In this document: in pieces, positions 40,081 through 50,032 of the stretch
Layout of the letters: each line of letters begins with the position of its first letter
How positions within the stretch are numbered: position 1 is the stretch's first letter
The notes under the pieces: generated by a model
Told to the model about the DNA's origin: nothing
The model's input: the letters and a program-made list of their open reading frames with translations, nothing else
The model's database searches: none
DNA from: DASRLE01 sp963825315
GTDB lineage: Bacteria; Verrucomicrobiota; Verrucomicrobiia; Limisphaerales; Palsa-1400
Direction: 5' to 3'
NCBI GenBank assembly: GCA_963825315.1
Contig: CAWGST010000001.1
Coordinates: 2,108,001 to 2,172,000 of the forward strand
Length of the DNA stretch: 64,000 bases
Translations under genes and position numbers: made by a program

Positions 40081-41928
40081 ATGAACGACCCGCTGCCCTG
40101 GCTCATCCTGTTTCTGCCGCTGCTGTCGGCGGTGTTGATCACGCTTTTCACGCTGAAGAACCCGCGCTTCAGCGCCCTCCTGTCGGTGGGGGCGATTTTC
40201 GTTTCGCTTCTGCTCAGCATCAATTTATTCGGCAACAGCATCGCGGACGCGCCGCCGGAGGATATCAGCCTCAATTGGTTGAAGGTCGGCCAGCTCAGCA
40301 TCCATTTCGGAATGCACTTCGATCCCATGAGCCTGCTCATGCTGCTGATTGTCACCGGCGTGGGCAGCGCGATCCATTTGTACTCCGTCGCTTATATGAA
40401 GGGGGACCGCGGCGGCGGCCGCTTTTTCGCCGGATTGAGCCTGTTCACCTTTGCCATGCTCGGCGTGGTTCTGAGCGACAATTTCCTGGAGATGTTTATT
40501 TTTTGGGAATTGGTCGGCGTCTGCAGCTATTTGCTCATCGGCTTCTGGTACGAGCGCGCGGCGGCGGCGGACGCGGCCAAGAAGGCCTTTCTGACCAATC
40601 GGCTGGGAGATTTTGGATTCTTCATCGGCATCCTTTTGGTGTGGGCGGTGACGGGCACCTTGAATTTCGCCGGGGCGCATACGCAGATGATGAACAATCC
40701 GGAGATATTCGACACGGCGGCAACCGGCGTCGGGCTGTTGATTTTTTGCGGCGCGGTTGGAAAGTCGGCCCAATTCCCCCTGCACGTCTGGCTGCCCGAC
40801 GCCATGGAAGGCCCGACGCCGGTCAGCGCCTTGATCCATGCGGCGACCATGGTGGCCGCCGGCGTTTATATGCTCTGCCGGGTTTTCTTCATCTTTGATC
40901 CCTCCGCGCTGGATGTGATCGCCTGGATCGGAGGGTTGACCGCCTTGATGTCCGCGCTGATTGCGTGCCAGCAAGACGACATCAAACGCATACTGGCTTA
41001 TTCGACGCTGTCGCAATTGGGCTACATGGTGATGGCGGTTGGTTTGCACGAGCCGCCGGCGGCGATGTTTCATCTGGCCACCCATGCCTTTTTCAAGGCG
41101 CTTTTGTTTTTGGGCGCCGGGTCGGTCATTCACGCGCTCAGCCGCGAGCAGAACATTTGGAAAATGGGCCGGTTGAAGGAAAAAATGCCGGTCACTTATT
41201 GGACGTTTCTGGCCGGCACCCTGGCGCTCTGCGGCGTTTGGCCCTTGAGCGGTTTCTTCAGCAAGGATGCCATTTTGGCGGCGGCCTGCAACGGGAGCAT
41301 GACCTTGTTCGCCGTGGGAATCCTGGTCGCTTTTCTCACCACATTTTACATGTTCCGCCTTTTCTTTGTCGTGTTCCTGGGCGGGGCGAAATCCGACCTG
41401 CCCGCCCACGCCCACGAGTCGCCCAGAGTGATGACCTGGCCGCTGATTGTTTTGGCGATTGCCTCGGTCTTCGGCGGCTTTTTTGGCATTCTCCAACTGA
41501 TCGCCCCGCAATTCGGGGAACCAGCGCCGGAACTCTTTGCCCCGCTGGAACCGTTTCGCGCCGCGCCGATGGCGGCCTGCGACGGCCTGGCGGCTTTCGC
41601 CGTGGGTCTTTGGCTGGCTTTCCATTTTTACCACAACGCCGCATCCGACCCCCTGCCCGCAAGACTGCGGTCCTTGAGCGGAATCCTCCGCCATAAATTC
41701 TATTTTGATGAAATGTACGCCTCGCTCATTGCCATGACCCAGGAGACGATGGCCACTTTCGCCAATAGTGTTGACATCGGCATAAAATGGCTCATCCGCG
41801 CCGTGCAGGGGACGACGGAGCTGACCGGGCGCGGCCTGCGCTTGTTCCAAACCGGCAATCTGCAAACCTACACGTTTCTATTCGCGGCGGGCATGGCCCT
41901 GGTGCTGTATCTCATGCTGCTTCGGTAA
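40081..41928 (+). CDS. nuoL: NADH-quinone oxidoreductase subunit L
   Basis: 615 residues, an antiporter-like proton-pumping subunit with at least 14 helices and the long lateral helix at the C-terminus. Landmarks: FWELVGVCSYLLIGFWYERAAAADAAKKAFLTNRLGDFGF, LPDAMEGPTPVSALIHAATMVAAGVYM and DDIKRILAYSTLSQLGYM. It is the distal end of the membrane arm. Four bases separate it from nuoM. Confidence 0.97.
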   Translation: MNDPLPWLILFLPLLSAVLITLFTLKNPRFSALLSVGAIFVSLLLSINLFGNSIADAPPEDISLNWLKVGQLSIHFGMHFDPMSLLMLLIVTGVGSAIHLYSVAYMKGDRGGGRFFAGLSLFTFAMLGVVLSDNFLEMFIFWELVGVCSYLLIGFWYERAAAADAAKKAFLTNRLGDFGFFIGILLVWAVTGTLNFAGAHTQMMNNPEIFDTAATGVGLLIFCGAVGKSAQFPLHVWLPDAMEGPTPVSALIHAATMVAAGVYMLCRVFFIFDPSALDVIAWIGGLTALMSALIACQQDDIKRILAYSTLSQLGYMVMAVGLHEPPAAMFHLATHAFFKALLFLGAGSVIHALSREQNIWKMGRLKEKMPVTYWTFLAGTLALCGVWPLSGFFSKDAILAAACNGSMTLFAVGILVAFLTTFYMFRLFFVVFLGGAKSDLPAHAHESPRVMTWPLIVLAIASVFGGFFGILQLIAPQFGEPAPELFAPLEPFRAAPMAACDGLAAFAVGLWLAFHFYHNAASDPLPARLRSLSGILRHKFYFDEMYASLIAMTQETMATFANSVDIGIKWLIRAVQGTTELTGRGLRLFQTGNLQTYTFLFAAGMALVLYLMLLR

Positions 41929-41932
41929 ACCC

Positions 41933-43462
41933 ATGTCACCCCTGACCTACATTTTCCTCCTGCCGATGCTGGCCGCGCTGCTCATTTTGCTCATACCGCG
42001 GAATTTCCGCTTTCTCATACGGAGCATCGCGTTGCTGGCAACGTTCGCCTCGCTCATTCTGGCGGTGGTGGTGTTCTGTCAATTTGACGGCAACAAGGCG
42101 GCGGACGGTTTTCAATTTGTGCAGCAGCAGGACTGGGTCCGGTCGCTGGGGATCAGCTATCACGTCGGGGTGGACGGGATCAACCTCGGATTGATTCTCA
42201 TGGGCGCGGTGGTGGTGTTTGCCGCGGTGTGCGTTTCGCGCGAGATCAAAACGCGCGAGAAGGAGTTTTACATTCTGCTGCTCTTCATGGGCGGCGGCAT
42301 CCTGGGCGCCTTTGCCTCGCTGGATTTGTTTTTCTTTTACTTCTTCCATGAACTGGCCCTGGTGCCGACCTTTATCATGATTGGGGTGTGGGGCAGGGGT
42401 GAAAATAAAAACTTTGCCACGTTCCAAATTACTCTTTACCTGAGCCTGGGGGCGCTGCTGGTTCTGCTGGGATTGCTCGCGCTCTATCTGCAATTGCCGT
42501 TGCAGGACCGGACCCTCGATCTGGAAAGGCTGACGCAATACTTCAAGGCGCATCCCATGCCCGCAGCGCCGCAGCGCCTCATTTTCCCGCTGTTGTTGTT
42601 TGGCTTCGGCATTCTGGTGTCGTTGTGGCCCTTTCATACCTGGGCCCCGCTGGGCTATGGCTCGGCGCCGACGGCCACGGCCATGATCCATGCGGGAGTC
42701 TTGAAAAAATTCGGTCTCTACGGCTTGATCCGCGTCGCCCTGCCGCTCATGCCGGACGAGGCGCAACACTGGGCCAATATCATTTCGGTGCTGTGCCTGG
42801 GCAACATTCTTTATTGCGGCCTGGTGGCCATGCGCCAGCGCAACTTGAACCTGTTGATCGGCAATTCGAGCGTGGCGCACATGGGTTTTGCCTTTTTGGG
42901 CATCGCCAGCCTCAGCCTCATTGGCATTACCGGAACGGTCCTCATCATGGTCGCGCACGGTTTTCTGGCGGCCCTGACTTTCTCCCTCAGCGGCTATCTG
43001 CAGGACGAAGTCAAGACGCTGGACATGGACCGGATGGGAGGCTTGTTGCGCAAACTGCCTTTTATCGGCGCGGTCATGATCATGGCCATGCTCGCCGGAT
43101 GCGGGTTGCCGGGCTTCGCCTCATTCCCCGGTGAAGTGCTGGTCTTGTTTGGCAGTTGGCAACGCTCCGAGGTCATCGCCGGCATGGCCGTGTGGGGCGC
43201 GCTCGTCATCGCCGGCGTATATATGTTGCGCGCCATTCGCGATATCTGGCACGGCGACAAGGAGTGGACCGGGATTTCGGATGCCCTCACCTTTTGGCGG
43301 AAACTTCCTTACGGCCTGCTTTTGGCGGGCCTGATTCTTTTCGGTTGTTTCCCCCGGTTGCTGACCGACAACATCCAGGCCAGTGTCGCGCCGGTCGTGC
43401 GCATGGTCGGCGCGGAGGCCATTGAAATAACGCCCGTCCCGAAAACGCATTCCACCAGATGA
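41933..43462 (+). CDS. nuoM: NADH-quinone oxidoreductase subunit M
   Basis: 509 residues with 14 helices. ELALVPTFIMIGVWG carries the conserved membrane Glu, and PFHTWAPLGYGSAPTATAMIHAGVLKKFGLYG replaces the common HVEAPTAGSVLLAGVLLK block, a variant met in this part of the bacterial tree. It is the second pump subunit and overlaps nuoN by four bases. Confidence 0.96.
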   Translation: MSPLTYIFLLPMLAALLILLIPRNFRFLIRSIALLATFASLILAVVVFCQFDGNKAADGFQFVQQQDWVRSLGISYHVGVDGINLGLILMGAVVVFAAVCVSREIKTREKEFYILLLFMGGGILGAFASLDLFFFYFFHELALVPTFIMIGVWGRGENKNFATFQITLYLSLGALLVLLGLLALYLQLPLQDRTLDLERLTQYFKAHPMPAAPQRLIFPLLLFGFGILVSLWPFHTWAPLGYGSAPTATAMIHAGVLKKFGLYGLIRVALPLMPDEAQHWANIISVLCLGNILYCGLVAMRQRNLNLLIGNSSVAHMGFAFLGIASLSLIGITGTVLIMVAHGFLAALTFSLSGYLQDEVKTLDMDRMGGLLRKLPFIGAVMIMAMLAGCGLPGFASFPGEVLVLFGSWQRSEVIAGMAVWGALVIAGVYMLRAIRDIWHGDKEWTGISDALTFWRKLPYGLLLAGLILFGCFPRLLTDNIQASVAPVVRMVGAEAIEITPVPKTHSTR

Positions 43463-44895
43463 ACGTCTCCCCTCTAACGCTGGAGATCGCGGTCACGGGC
43501 CTGGCTCTGCTGGTGCTCTTGCTCGACTTGTGGACGGCGCCGCCATTCAAGTCCAGACTCGGCTTGGTGGCCCTGGCGGGCCTGCTCATCATTCTGGCCG
43601 CCAGTTTTCTAATCGAGCCTGGGGGCTGGGCGACATCGCGCTCCATGCTGGCGCAGGACGGGCTGGCCGTTTTTTTCCAGCGCATTTTCCTGGCGGCGGC
43701 GATTTTTGTCCTGCTCATGGCCAACGAATGCGCGGATCGGATTCCAATGGGCATTGGAGAATTCCACGTCATCGTGCTGATGGCCCTGACGGGCATGATG
43801 CTCGCGGCCGCGGCCAATGATTTCGTGCTGGTCTTCGTCGCGCTGGAATTGATCTCGGCCAGTTTCTATGTCCTGGTCAGTTTTCAGCGGTCGCGCCTGC
43901 AATCCCTGGAGGCCGGCGTCAAGTATTTGATTCTGAGCGCGCTGGCGGCGGCCTTTCTGGTCTTTGGCATCGCGCTGATTTTTGGGACGGCCAACCAGAC
44001 GAATTTTATCCTGTTGAGCAGGGAAGCCGCCGCGCTGGACCGCAACAAGGTTTATTGGCTGGGCGTCTTGCTGGTCTTGTTCGGATTGAGCTTCAAGATC
44101 GCGGCGTTTCCGTTGCAGGTCTGGGCGCCGGATGTCTATCAAGGCGCGCCGACGCCGGTCACGGCCTTCCTGGCCATCGCCTCCAAGGCGGCCGGATTTG
44201 TCCTGGTGCTGCGTGTTTTGTTTGTGGCCATGCCCGGGCTGGCCGTGCATTGGGACAAAATGCTCATGCTGGCCGCCGGCATAACGATTCTGTATGGCAA
44301 CCTCTGCGCCATCCCGCAACGCAATTTGAAACGGTTGCTGGGGTATTCCAGCATCGCCAATGCCGGCTATTTGCTGCTGGGTGTGGCGGCGGTCAACGCC
44401 TCCGGTTCGGCGGCGGTTTTGTATTACCTGGCCGGATATTTATTCACCCTGGCCGCCGCCTTTCTGGTGATAGGCGTGGTCATGCGCGACAACGACGACA
44501 TTGGGGCGCTGGCCGGGTTGAGCCGTCGCTCGCCGTTGCTGGCCGGGGCCTTGGCGCTGGCGCTGGTTTCACTGGCGGGCGTTCCGCCCCTGGCGGGATT
44601 CCTGGGAAAGTTCCTGCTGCTCAGGGCTATCATCGAACGGGGCGCGGCCGACAGCGGCTGCTACTGGCTGGCCGGCGTGGCCGTCATCGGGGTGGTGATT
44701 TCGCTCTATTATTATTTTGCGGTCATCCGGGTGATGTATTGGGCCAAGGATCCGCCGGACCTTTCCCCGATAGTTGTCCCGGCCCGGGTGCAAATCCCCC
44801 TGGCCGTGTGCATGGTGGCGATGATTTACCTGGGCATTATGCCCGGGGCGGTTTTGGCCAGCGCGACCGAGGCCGTCAAGGCCCTGAAATTCTAA
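43459..44895 (+). CDS. nuoN: NADH-quinone oxidoreductase subunit N
   Basis: 478 residues with 14 helices; VALELISASFYVLVSFQRSRLQSLEAGVKYLILSALAAAF and QVWAPDVYQGAPTPVTAFLAIASKAAGFVLVLR are subunit N motifs. It completes the membrane arm and is the last gene of the operon. No clear terminator follows in the 183 bases before the convergent DUF4062 gene. Confidence 0.96.
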   Translation: MNVSPLTLEIAVTGLALLVLLLDLWTAPPFKSRLGLVALAGLLIILAASFLIEPGGWATSRSMLAQDGLAVFFQRIFLAAAIFVLLMANECADRIPMGIGEFHVIVLMALTGMMLAAAANDFVLVFVALELISASFYVLVSFQRSRLQSLEAGVKYLILSALAAAFLVFGIALIFGTANQTNFILLSREAAALDRNKVYWLGVLLVLFGLSFKIAAFPLQVWAPDVYQGAPTPVTAFLAIASKAAGFVLVLRVLFVAMPGLAVHWDKMLMLAAGITILYGNLCAIPQRNLKRLLGYSSIANAGYLLLGVAAVNASGSAAVLYYLAGYLFTLAAAFLVIGVVMRDNDDIGALAGLSRRSPLLAGALALALVSLAGVPPLAGFLGKFLLLRAIIERGAADSGCYWLAGVAVIGVVISLYYYFAVIRVMYWAKDPPDLSPIVVPARVQIPLAVCMVAMIYLGIMPGAVLASATEAVKALKF

Positions 44896-45078
44896 CGGGC
44901 TCAACATTATAGGTTTTAAGACTTTCTGCTGCCCTTAAGACCTCCACTTTTCCAAACGCGTTTAAATCCAGTGCTCGATGAATATACAAAGCGCTAACCG
45001 TCGAACACAGTACTATAATCACGCTCTTGATGAACCCATGCGGCATTGCGCATAGTTGAGGATTCACGCAGCCAACAA

Positions 45079-46656
45079 TCATTTCGCCGGTCCTTTCATT
45101 GCGCCAATCAGCCAGGCGCGGCCTTTTGTCGTGAGCCGGTATTTCTGAAGGCGGCTGGTTGGTTTGTCGGGGATGGTGCGTTCCAACCACCCCACCCTCA
45201 CTAACGGCTCAACGTAGGCTCTCCTGAAGTGCTCGCGGTCAACCATTCCCGTCGCCGTCTGAAGTTCCCCTCGCGATCTGGCTTCATTGGCGGTTACGCT
45301 CAACACCTTTTCGACTTGCGCGGTGACTTGCGGGGTGACGTGCGTGGCGCTCAGGCCAAGCGCGCTGGCAAGTTCTTGCAACGCCTGTTCTTTGAGCAGG
45401 TTAAGGCCGGAATCAACTTGCGGGGTGACTTGCGGGGTGACTGCCGGGCTGGGTCTCCATAGCTTCTGGATGAACTGGCCACCATCCTGGCGGAATTCAG
45501 GTGCAGGCAGGCCAGCCTGCTTGCAGCGGGCGATCATGTCGAGGATGCCGCTACCGGCCTTTTCGGCGTAGCGAGCCAGGAACATTGGGTCAGCGATGAG
45601 CGGGTTGCGAGGGATGGAAGCGTGCGGCGCGCGGAGAGACTCGGGCGTGAGTGGCGGCGGAAGTTCTCCGGGATTCCAGACTTCGAGCCGGTCGGCAAAG
45701 AGCATGACTTGCACGCTGGCGTTACTGGTATAGTCGCGGTGGGCGACGGCGTTGACGATGGCCTCAGCAACGGCTTCGCGAGGGAGTTCGTATTTGACCG
45801 GCGCTTGCGGCCCAAGCGCGCGCGTGCCGACAGCGCGGGTGATTTTGGACATCACGAAGTCAACGGCCTGGTCCACGAGTTCGAAGACCGTGCCTTTGTA
45901 AATCTGGTAAGAAGGAATGGGCTTGCCGACGTCCGTACCGTGGAAGTGCATGCACTTGACCTCGGAGGTGAGCAGGAATCGCTGGGGCTGGCGGCCAAAA
46001 AGGAGGACGGCGGCGTGACTCGGCTGGCCGGCGTCAAGCAGATTGAGATGGGCCAGCGCCTCGGCGCATGGGGTGTCTTCGCGGAGCGGGTATTGCCGCT
46101 CGCGACCGGCAATGCCGAGAAACCATTTTACCTTGTCGTCCGCGAGGTCGGCGAGAGTGGCGGCGGGGCAGGCGGCAGCGTCAAAGGGCCGGATGCGGAG
46201 TCGTCCGGTGCGCTCCAGATGTTCAACGAGGCTGGCGTAGAGTGCGGCGGTAAGATCGGCGATCCCGGTGAAACGGCGGCGGATCAATTGCGCGCCGGCT
46301 TTACTGATGAGGGCGCGCATCTTGGGGTGGCGACCGTGGTCGTCTGCGCCTTTCACATAGATGAAGCGCGGCTTGTTCAGGGCTGTGGCCTGGTTGAACT
46401 CGCGCTCGGTGGGCGAAAGACCGGTGCCATCTTCGTAGCCGTATTCTTGACCGAACAAGCCGACGTAAATCGGGCAACGGCCAACTTCATTCAGGTAAAC
46501 ATCATCCACCCGGCGGTCGGAGGCGGGCAAATCCTCGAAAAGAAAAACGTCGAAGAACCGCCGGAGTAGCGCATCGCCGCGAACGAAGTCGCGAATAGCG
46601 CGGCGTTCCTCCGCCAGTTCTTTCTGCACACTGCTGATGAAGATGCGGTCGCTCAT
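45079..46656 (-). CDS. DUF4062 protein with RecG-like ATP-binding C-terminal part
   Basis: 525 residues from the ATG at 46656. The start MSDRIFISSVQKELAEERRAIRDFV is DUF4062, a sensor-type Rossmann-like domain. About 170-400 is the AlbA/RecG-like ATP-binding region, ending in YELPREAVAEAIVNAVAHRDYTSNASVQVMLFADRLEVWNPGELP. Repeated TPQVTPQV/TAQV stretches (about 415-465) link to a winged-helix-like tail. Proteins of this design turn up in variable and defense-rich regions. It is the only gene between nuoN and the ferredoxin and runs against both. Role unknown. The longer frame to 46692 adds 12 residues. Confidence 0.8.
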   Translation of the reverse strand: MSDRIFISSVQKELAEERRAIRDFVRGDALLRRFFDVFLFEDLPASDRRVDDVYLNEVGRCPIYVGLFGQEYGYEDGTGLSPTEREFNQATALNKPRFIYVKGADDHGRHPKMRALISKAGAQLIRRRFTGIADLTAALYASLVEHLERTGRLRIRPFDAAACPAATLADLADDKVKWFLGIAGRERQYPLREDTPCAEALAHLNLLDAGQPSHAAVLLFGRQPQRFLLTSEVKCMHFHGTDVGKPIPSYQIYKGTVFELVDQAVDFVMSKITRAVGTRALGPQAPVKYELPREAVAEAIVNAVAHRDYTSNASVQVMLFADRLEVWNPGELPPPLTPESLRAPHASIPRNPLIADPMFLARYAEKAGSGILDMIARCKQAGLPAPEFRQDGGQFIQKLWRPSPAVTPQVTPQVDSGLNLLKEQALQELASALGLSATHVTPQVTAQVEKVLSVTANEARSRGELQTATGMVDREHFRRAYVEPLVRVGWLERTIPDKPTSRLQKYRLTTKGRAWLIGAMKGPAK

Positions 46657-46692
46657 GCTGCAACGTTTCTGGATTGTTCCCGGAAATTTCAC

Positions 46693-46974
46693 GGATGATG
46701 CCGTGTTCCGGTCTCGTTGAAAAGAATTTACCCCCGGTCATTTGTCCAATGGGCTATGAACGAATTCTCCTGTCGGCGAGCGGAAGAGTGGAGGGGTCTA
46801 TAGAAAAAATGTGCTGGCCAAAAATGGCCAAAAAATATGGGCGGCGCAAAATCGGGCTTGCGCCTTCCGTTGAATCCCAGAAATTTCTGAAAGAGAGAAA
46901 TTTCTAAAAGGCTTGCTCTTGTTCCCTCGGCCCGATTATAGTCCACCCCCAAAAGAAGTTTATAAAAGAAGTTT
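46693..46974. other. Intergenic region with a duplicated ribosome-binding segment
   Basis: The 282 bases hold no gene. Just before the ferredoxin ATG the 13-base segment AAAAGAAGTTTAT occurs twice in tandem (about 46952-46977), the second copy running into the ATG. GGCCAAAAATGGCC lies near 46813. Confidence 0.35.
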
Positions 46975-47214
46975 ATGGCTGACATTGCAAATAAATATCC
47001 CGACAACGTCGCGGGCAAATATTACGTTGACAATCAATGCATTGATTGCGATCTCTGCCGCGAAACCGCCCCCGCCAATTTCACCCGCAGCGACGATGGA
47101 GGTTATTCTTACGTCTTCAAGCAACCCGGCAGCCCCGAGGAAGAAGCCCAATGCAAGGAAGCCAAGGAAGGCTGCCCCGTCGAAGCCATCGGCGACAACG
47201 GCGACCAGGCATGA
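46975..47214 (+). CDS. Small [4Fe-4S]-type ferredoxin
   Basis: 79 residues. YYVDNQCIDCDLCRETAP has the CxxCxxC triplet and the fourth Cys is in EGCPVEAIGD; only one full cluster motif is present, with the other half lacking its Cys set. It is acidic. It transfers electrons in the cytoplasm. It overlaps the following PQQ-propeller gene by four bases (ATGA), though no functional link is clear. Confidence 0.9.
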   Translation: MADIANKYPDNVAGKYYVDNQCIDCDLCRETAPANFTRSDDGGYSYVFKQPGSPEEEAQCKEAKEGCPVEAIGDNGDQA

Positions 47215-48569
47215 TCCGCGGCTTGACAGAAGTGTCCCGGTTCTTCAAGAGCGGCAGAATCTTTTCAGCCTTGCTCCTGATGACGCTCGCCGGCGTCCGG
47301 CCCGCGGCGGGGGGCGACTGGCCGGAAATGCGCGGGCCTTCGCGTGACGGCCATGTCCAAACCGCGGGCGACACCAAACCGATCGGCCTTCCCCTCCATT
47401 GGAGCGAGACGGAAAACATCAAATGGAAAACCGAAATTCCATTTCGCGGCTGGTCCACCCCCGTCGTGATGGGCGGCCAGGTTTGGCTGACCACCGCCAC
47501 CGAGGAAGGCCATGATTTCTACGCCCTCTGTCTCGACGCCGACACCGGCAAGATTCGCGTCAATAAAAAACTCTTTCACGCCGACACCCCGGAACCGCTC
47601 GGCAACAGCGTCAACAGCTACGCCACGCCATCGCCCGTGATTGAGCCGGGCCGGGTGTATGTTCACTTCGGCAGTTATGGCACGGCCTGTCTGGACACCG
47701 CCACGGCCAAAGTCCTCTGGCAACGCGCCGACCTGCCTTGCCGCCATTACCGCGGCCCGTCCTCCTCTCCCATCCTCTTCGAGAACCTGTTGATCCTCAC
47801 GATGGACGGCGTCGATCTCCAATACACCGTTGCCCTCGACAAGGAAACCGGCCGGACCCTCTGGCAAACCAATCGGTCCGTCGCCTTCAACGACCAGGAC
47901 GTGCCGGGCGAAAGGGCCAGGTTGGGGGATTTGCGCAAAGCCCACAGCACGCCGGTCATCGTCACCAACGCCGCCCAAACGCTCCTGCTCAGCGCCGGGG
48001 CCAAGGCCTGCTATGCTTACGACCCGCGCACCGGGCGGGAACTCTGGAGGGTCCGTTATGTTGACTGGTCGGCCGCGCCCCGGCCGCTGTTCGACCACGG
48101 CCTGGCCTACTTTGTCAGCGGCCTGTCCAAAACCGAACTGATTGCGGTCAAGGTTGACGGCCACGGCGACGTGACCGACACGCACGTGGCTTGGCGGCGC
48201 AACACGCACATCGGCAAATACGCCTCGCCGATTTTGGTGGATGGCCTGCTTTACACTGCGGCCGAGGAGAGCTTCCTGACCTGTCTTGAAGCTGGCAGCG
48301 GAGACGTCGTGTGGACCGAACGAATTGGCGGCAGCTACGAAGCCTCGCCCATTTATGCCGACGGGCGGCTGTATTTCTTCAACGTGCAAGGCGTCACCAC
48401 CGTCCTCAAGCCTGGCCGCGCCTGCGACATAGTGGCGACCAACACATTGGACAGCGGCCTCATGGCCTCGCCGTCGGTCGCCGGCAAGGCGTTCTTCATT
48501 CGCACGAAGACCCATCTTTACCGCATCGAAGACGGCGCCTCCGCAAGCAACCCCCCGTTGTCAAACTAA
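47211..48569 (+). CDS. Secreted PQQ-like beta-propeller protein
   Basis: 452 residues from the ATGA overlap with the ferredoxin. A signal peptide (about 1-33, GRIFSALLLMTLAGVRPAAGG) is followed by WPEMRGPSRDGHV, the usual start of these Verrucomicrobia/Planctomycetes propeller proteins, and by PQQ-type blades (YALCLDADTGKI, ALDKETGRTLWQ, YAYDPRTGRELWR, CLEAGSGDVVW). No PQQ-dependent dehydrogenase residues stand out, so it may be a BamB-like or binding protein. Periplasmic location is expected. Confidence 0.85.
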   Translation: MIRGLTEVSRFFKSGRIFSALLLMTLAGVRPAAGGDWPEMRGPSRDGHVQTAGDTKPIGLPLHWSETENIKWKTEIPFRGWSTPVVMGGQVWLTTATEEGHDFYALCLDADTGKIRVNKKLFHADTPEPLGNSVNSYATPSPVIEPGRVYVHFGSYGTACLDTATAKVLWQRADLPCRHYRGPSSSPILFENLLILTMDGVDLQYTVALDKETGRTLWQTNRSVAFNDQDVPGERARLGDLRKAHSTPVIVTNAAQTLLLSAGAKACYAYDPRTGRELWRVRYVDWSAAPRPLFDHGLAYFVSGLSKTELIAVKVDGHGDVTDTHVAWRRNTHIGKYASPILVDGLLYTAAEESFLTCLEAGSGDVVWTERIGGSYEASPIYADGRLYFFNVQGVTTVLKPGRACDIVATNTLDSGLMASPSVAGKAFFIRTKTHLYRIEDGASASNPPLSN

Positions 48570-48611
48570 TAGCGCAGGCCGTCCGCTCACGCCGCTGCCG
48601 GCCGATCCGCT

Positions 48612-49502
48612 TCAGCGGACGCTTCCAGAAAGGCTTTTGGCGATTTGAATGAATTTCTGCAACGGTCTTGAATGGTTCCCCGCGTTCCAGGCAATCCAGT
48701 AGTCGGTCTTGACGGGCGGCGACAGCGGCCGGACGGCCACGCCTTCATGAGGCAGCTTCTCGATTTGCTCCCGCGCCAGCGTCACGCCCAAGCCCTCCCG
48801 GACCAGGGTTATCAGACCCTCCACCGACTCCGCGTCCTGCAAAATTCTCGGTGCAAAGCCCGCTTGCTGACAGGTTTCGCGGAGCCATTCGTGAAAGGCA
48901 GGATACGTTTTTTCAGACATGCCGACAAAAAACAGCATCTTTAAGTCCTTGAGGCTGATGCCGGGTTGTCTGGCCAGCGGGTGGTTCGCAGGCAGAACGG
49001 CCACCGTGGTGTGGCGGGCAATTGATGCCCATTGAAGATTGTTCGCCGCCGAAAAACGGTGGCCGACAAAGCCCAGATCAATTTTGCGCGCCTCCAGGGC
49101 GCTGAATTGTTCGTCCGGGGTCATCTCGAACAGGCTCATTGCAACCTGGGGGAAAGACTGGCGCAAGGCTCGTCGCATGTTGGGAAGCAGGTCGCTGATG
49201 AAGAGGTGCGTGTAAGCGATGTTAAGCTGCCTTGCTTCTCCCCGGCTGAGGCGCTGGACGGCGCGGACACTTTCCTCCGCCAGGTCGAGCACGCGCCTGG
49301 CATCAACGAGGAAAGACATTCCCTCCTCCGTCAATGACACATGTTTGTTGGAGCGGTCCAGCAGACACACGCCGATTTCCTCCTCCAAATTGCGAATCTG
49401 GCGCGTCAATGAGGGCTGCGCCAGATGCAATTTTTCGGCGGCCCTGGTAAAGCTCAACCCCTCCGCAGTAGCCACGAAATAGCGCAGATGCCTTAGTTCC
49501 AT
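48612..49502 (-). CDS. LysR-family transcription regulator
   Basis: 296 residues. MELRHLRYFVATAEGLSFTRAAEKLHLAQPSLTRQIRNLEEEIGVCLLDR is the LysR winged helix; the rest is the periplasmic-binding-like effector domain, with BenM/CatM-like character. No catabolic gene lies next to it, so its target is unknown. The region upstream (49503-49907) has no divergent gene close by. Confidence 0.94.
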   Translation of the reverse strand: MELRHLRYFVATAEGLSFTRAAEKLHLAQPSLTRQIRNLEEEIGVCLLDRSNKHVSLTEEGMSFLVDARRVLDLAEESVRAVQRLSRGEARQLNIAYTHLFISDLLPNMRRALRQSFPQVAMSLFEMTPDEQFSALEARKIDLGFVGHRFSAANNLQWASIARHTTVAVLPANHPLARQPGISLKDLKMLFFVGMSEKTYPAFHEWLRETCQQAGFAPRILQDAESVEGLITLVREGLGVTLAREQIEKLPHEGVAVRPLSPPVKTDYWIAWNAGNHSRPLQKFIQIAKSLSGSVR

Positions 49503-49907
49503 AGTGTCCTGTCGTTAATATATGTTATTTCGATTGTGCCGTCAAATTTTGGCCGTCAACGCCGCCGTCGTCCGCGTTTCATAGCTTAAAGGTATTGACA
49601 ATCCAGTTTTAAAGTATTGGCGGGGAGATGTTTATCAAGTGACCTTGAAGGTCGCATGAAGCGTTCTACGCGAAAAGCAACGGTCATTTTTTGGCGATAA
49701 GGTGAAACAGGAAGCTTCGGGAACAAGGCAGGAGCTTCGGGCATCCAACAGACCGTCACTTATAGTCTGTTGTGGCGTTTGTTATCATTTTGGAAGCAAT
49801 CGGCGATTATGCATAAACTTTATGTCAAAATGCGCCTGGGGACTTCACCCGGAACCTGGAGAAGCCGGCCGGGCATACCGCAGGCAGGACGGGCTTAAAA
49901 CATCTTT
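49503..49907. other. Intergenic region with no gene seen
   Basis: About 400 bases between the LysR start and the kinase gene. I see no coding frame, hairpin or repeat that I can support. It must hold the promoters of both transcription units. Confidence 0.35.
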
Positions 49908-50032
49908 ATGGAAAAGATAAAAATGAAATCCGCCCGCAAAGCGCCGCGAAAACCCCCTCTTCGCATCCTGCCTCTTCGGGAAGTTGCCGGCGCTGGCGAG
50001 CGGAAGAAGCCCCGAGCCAGTCGCACGACCCG

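Noticed and set aside
40225..41865. 546-residue minus-strand frame opposite nuoL
   Set aside because: It is rich in Q, R, H and A as expected of a GC-rich shadow; nuoL motifs on the other strand are unmistakable.
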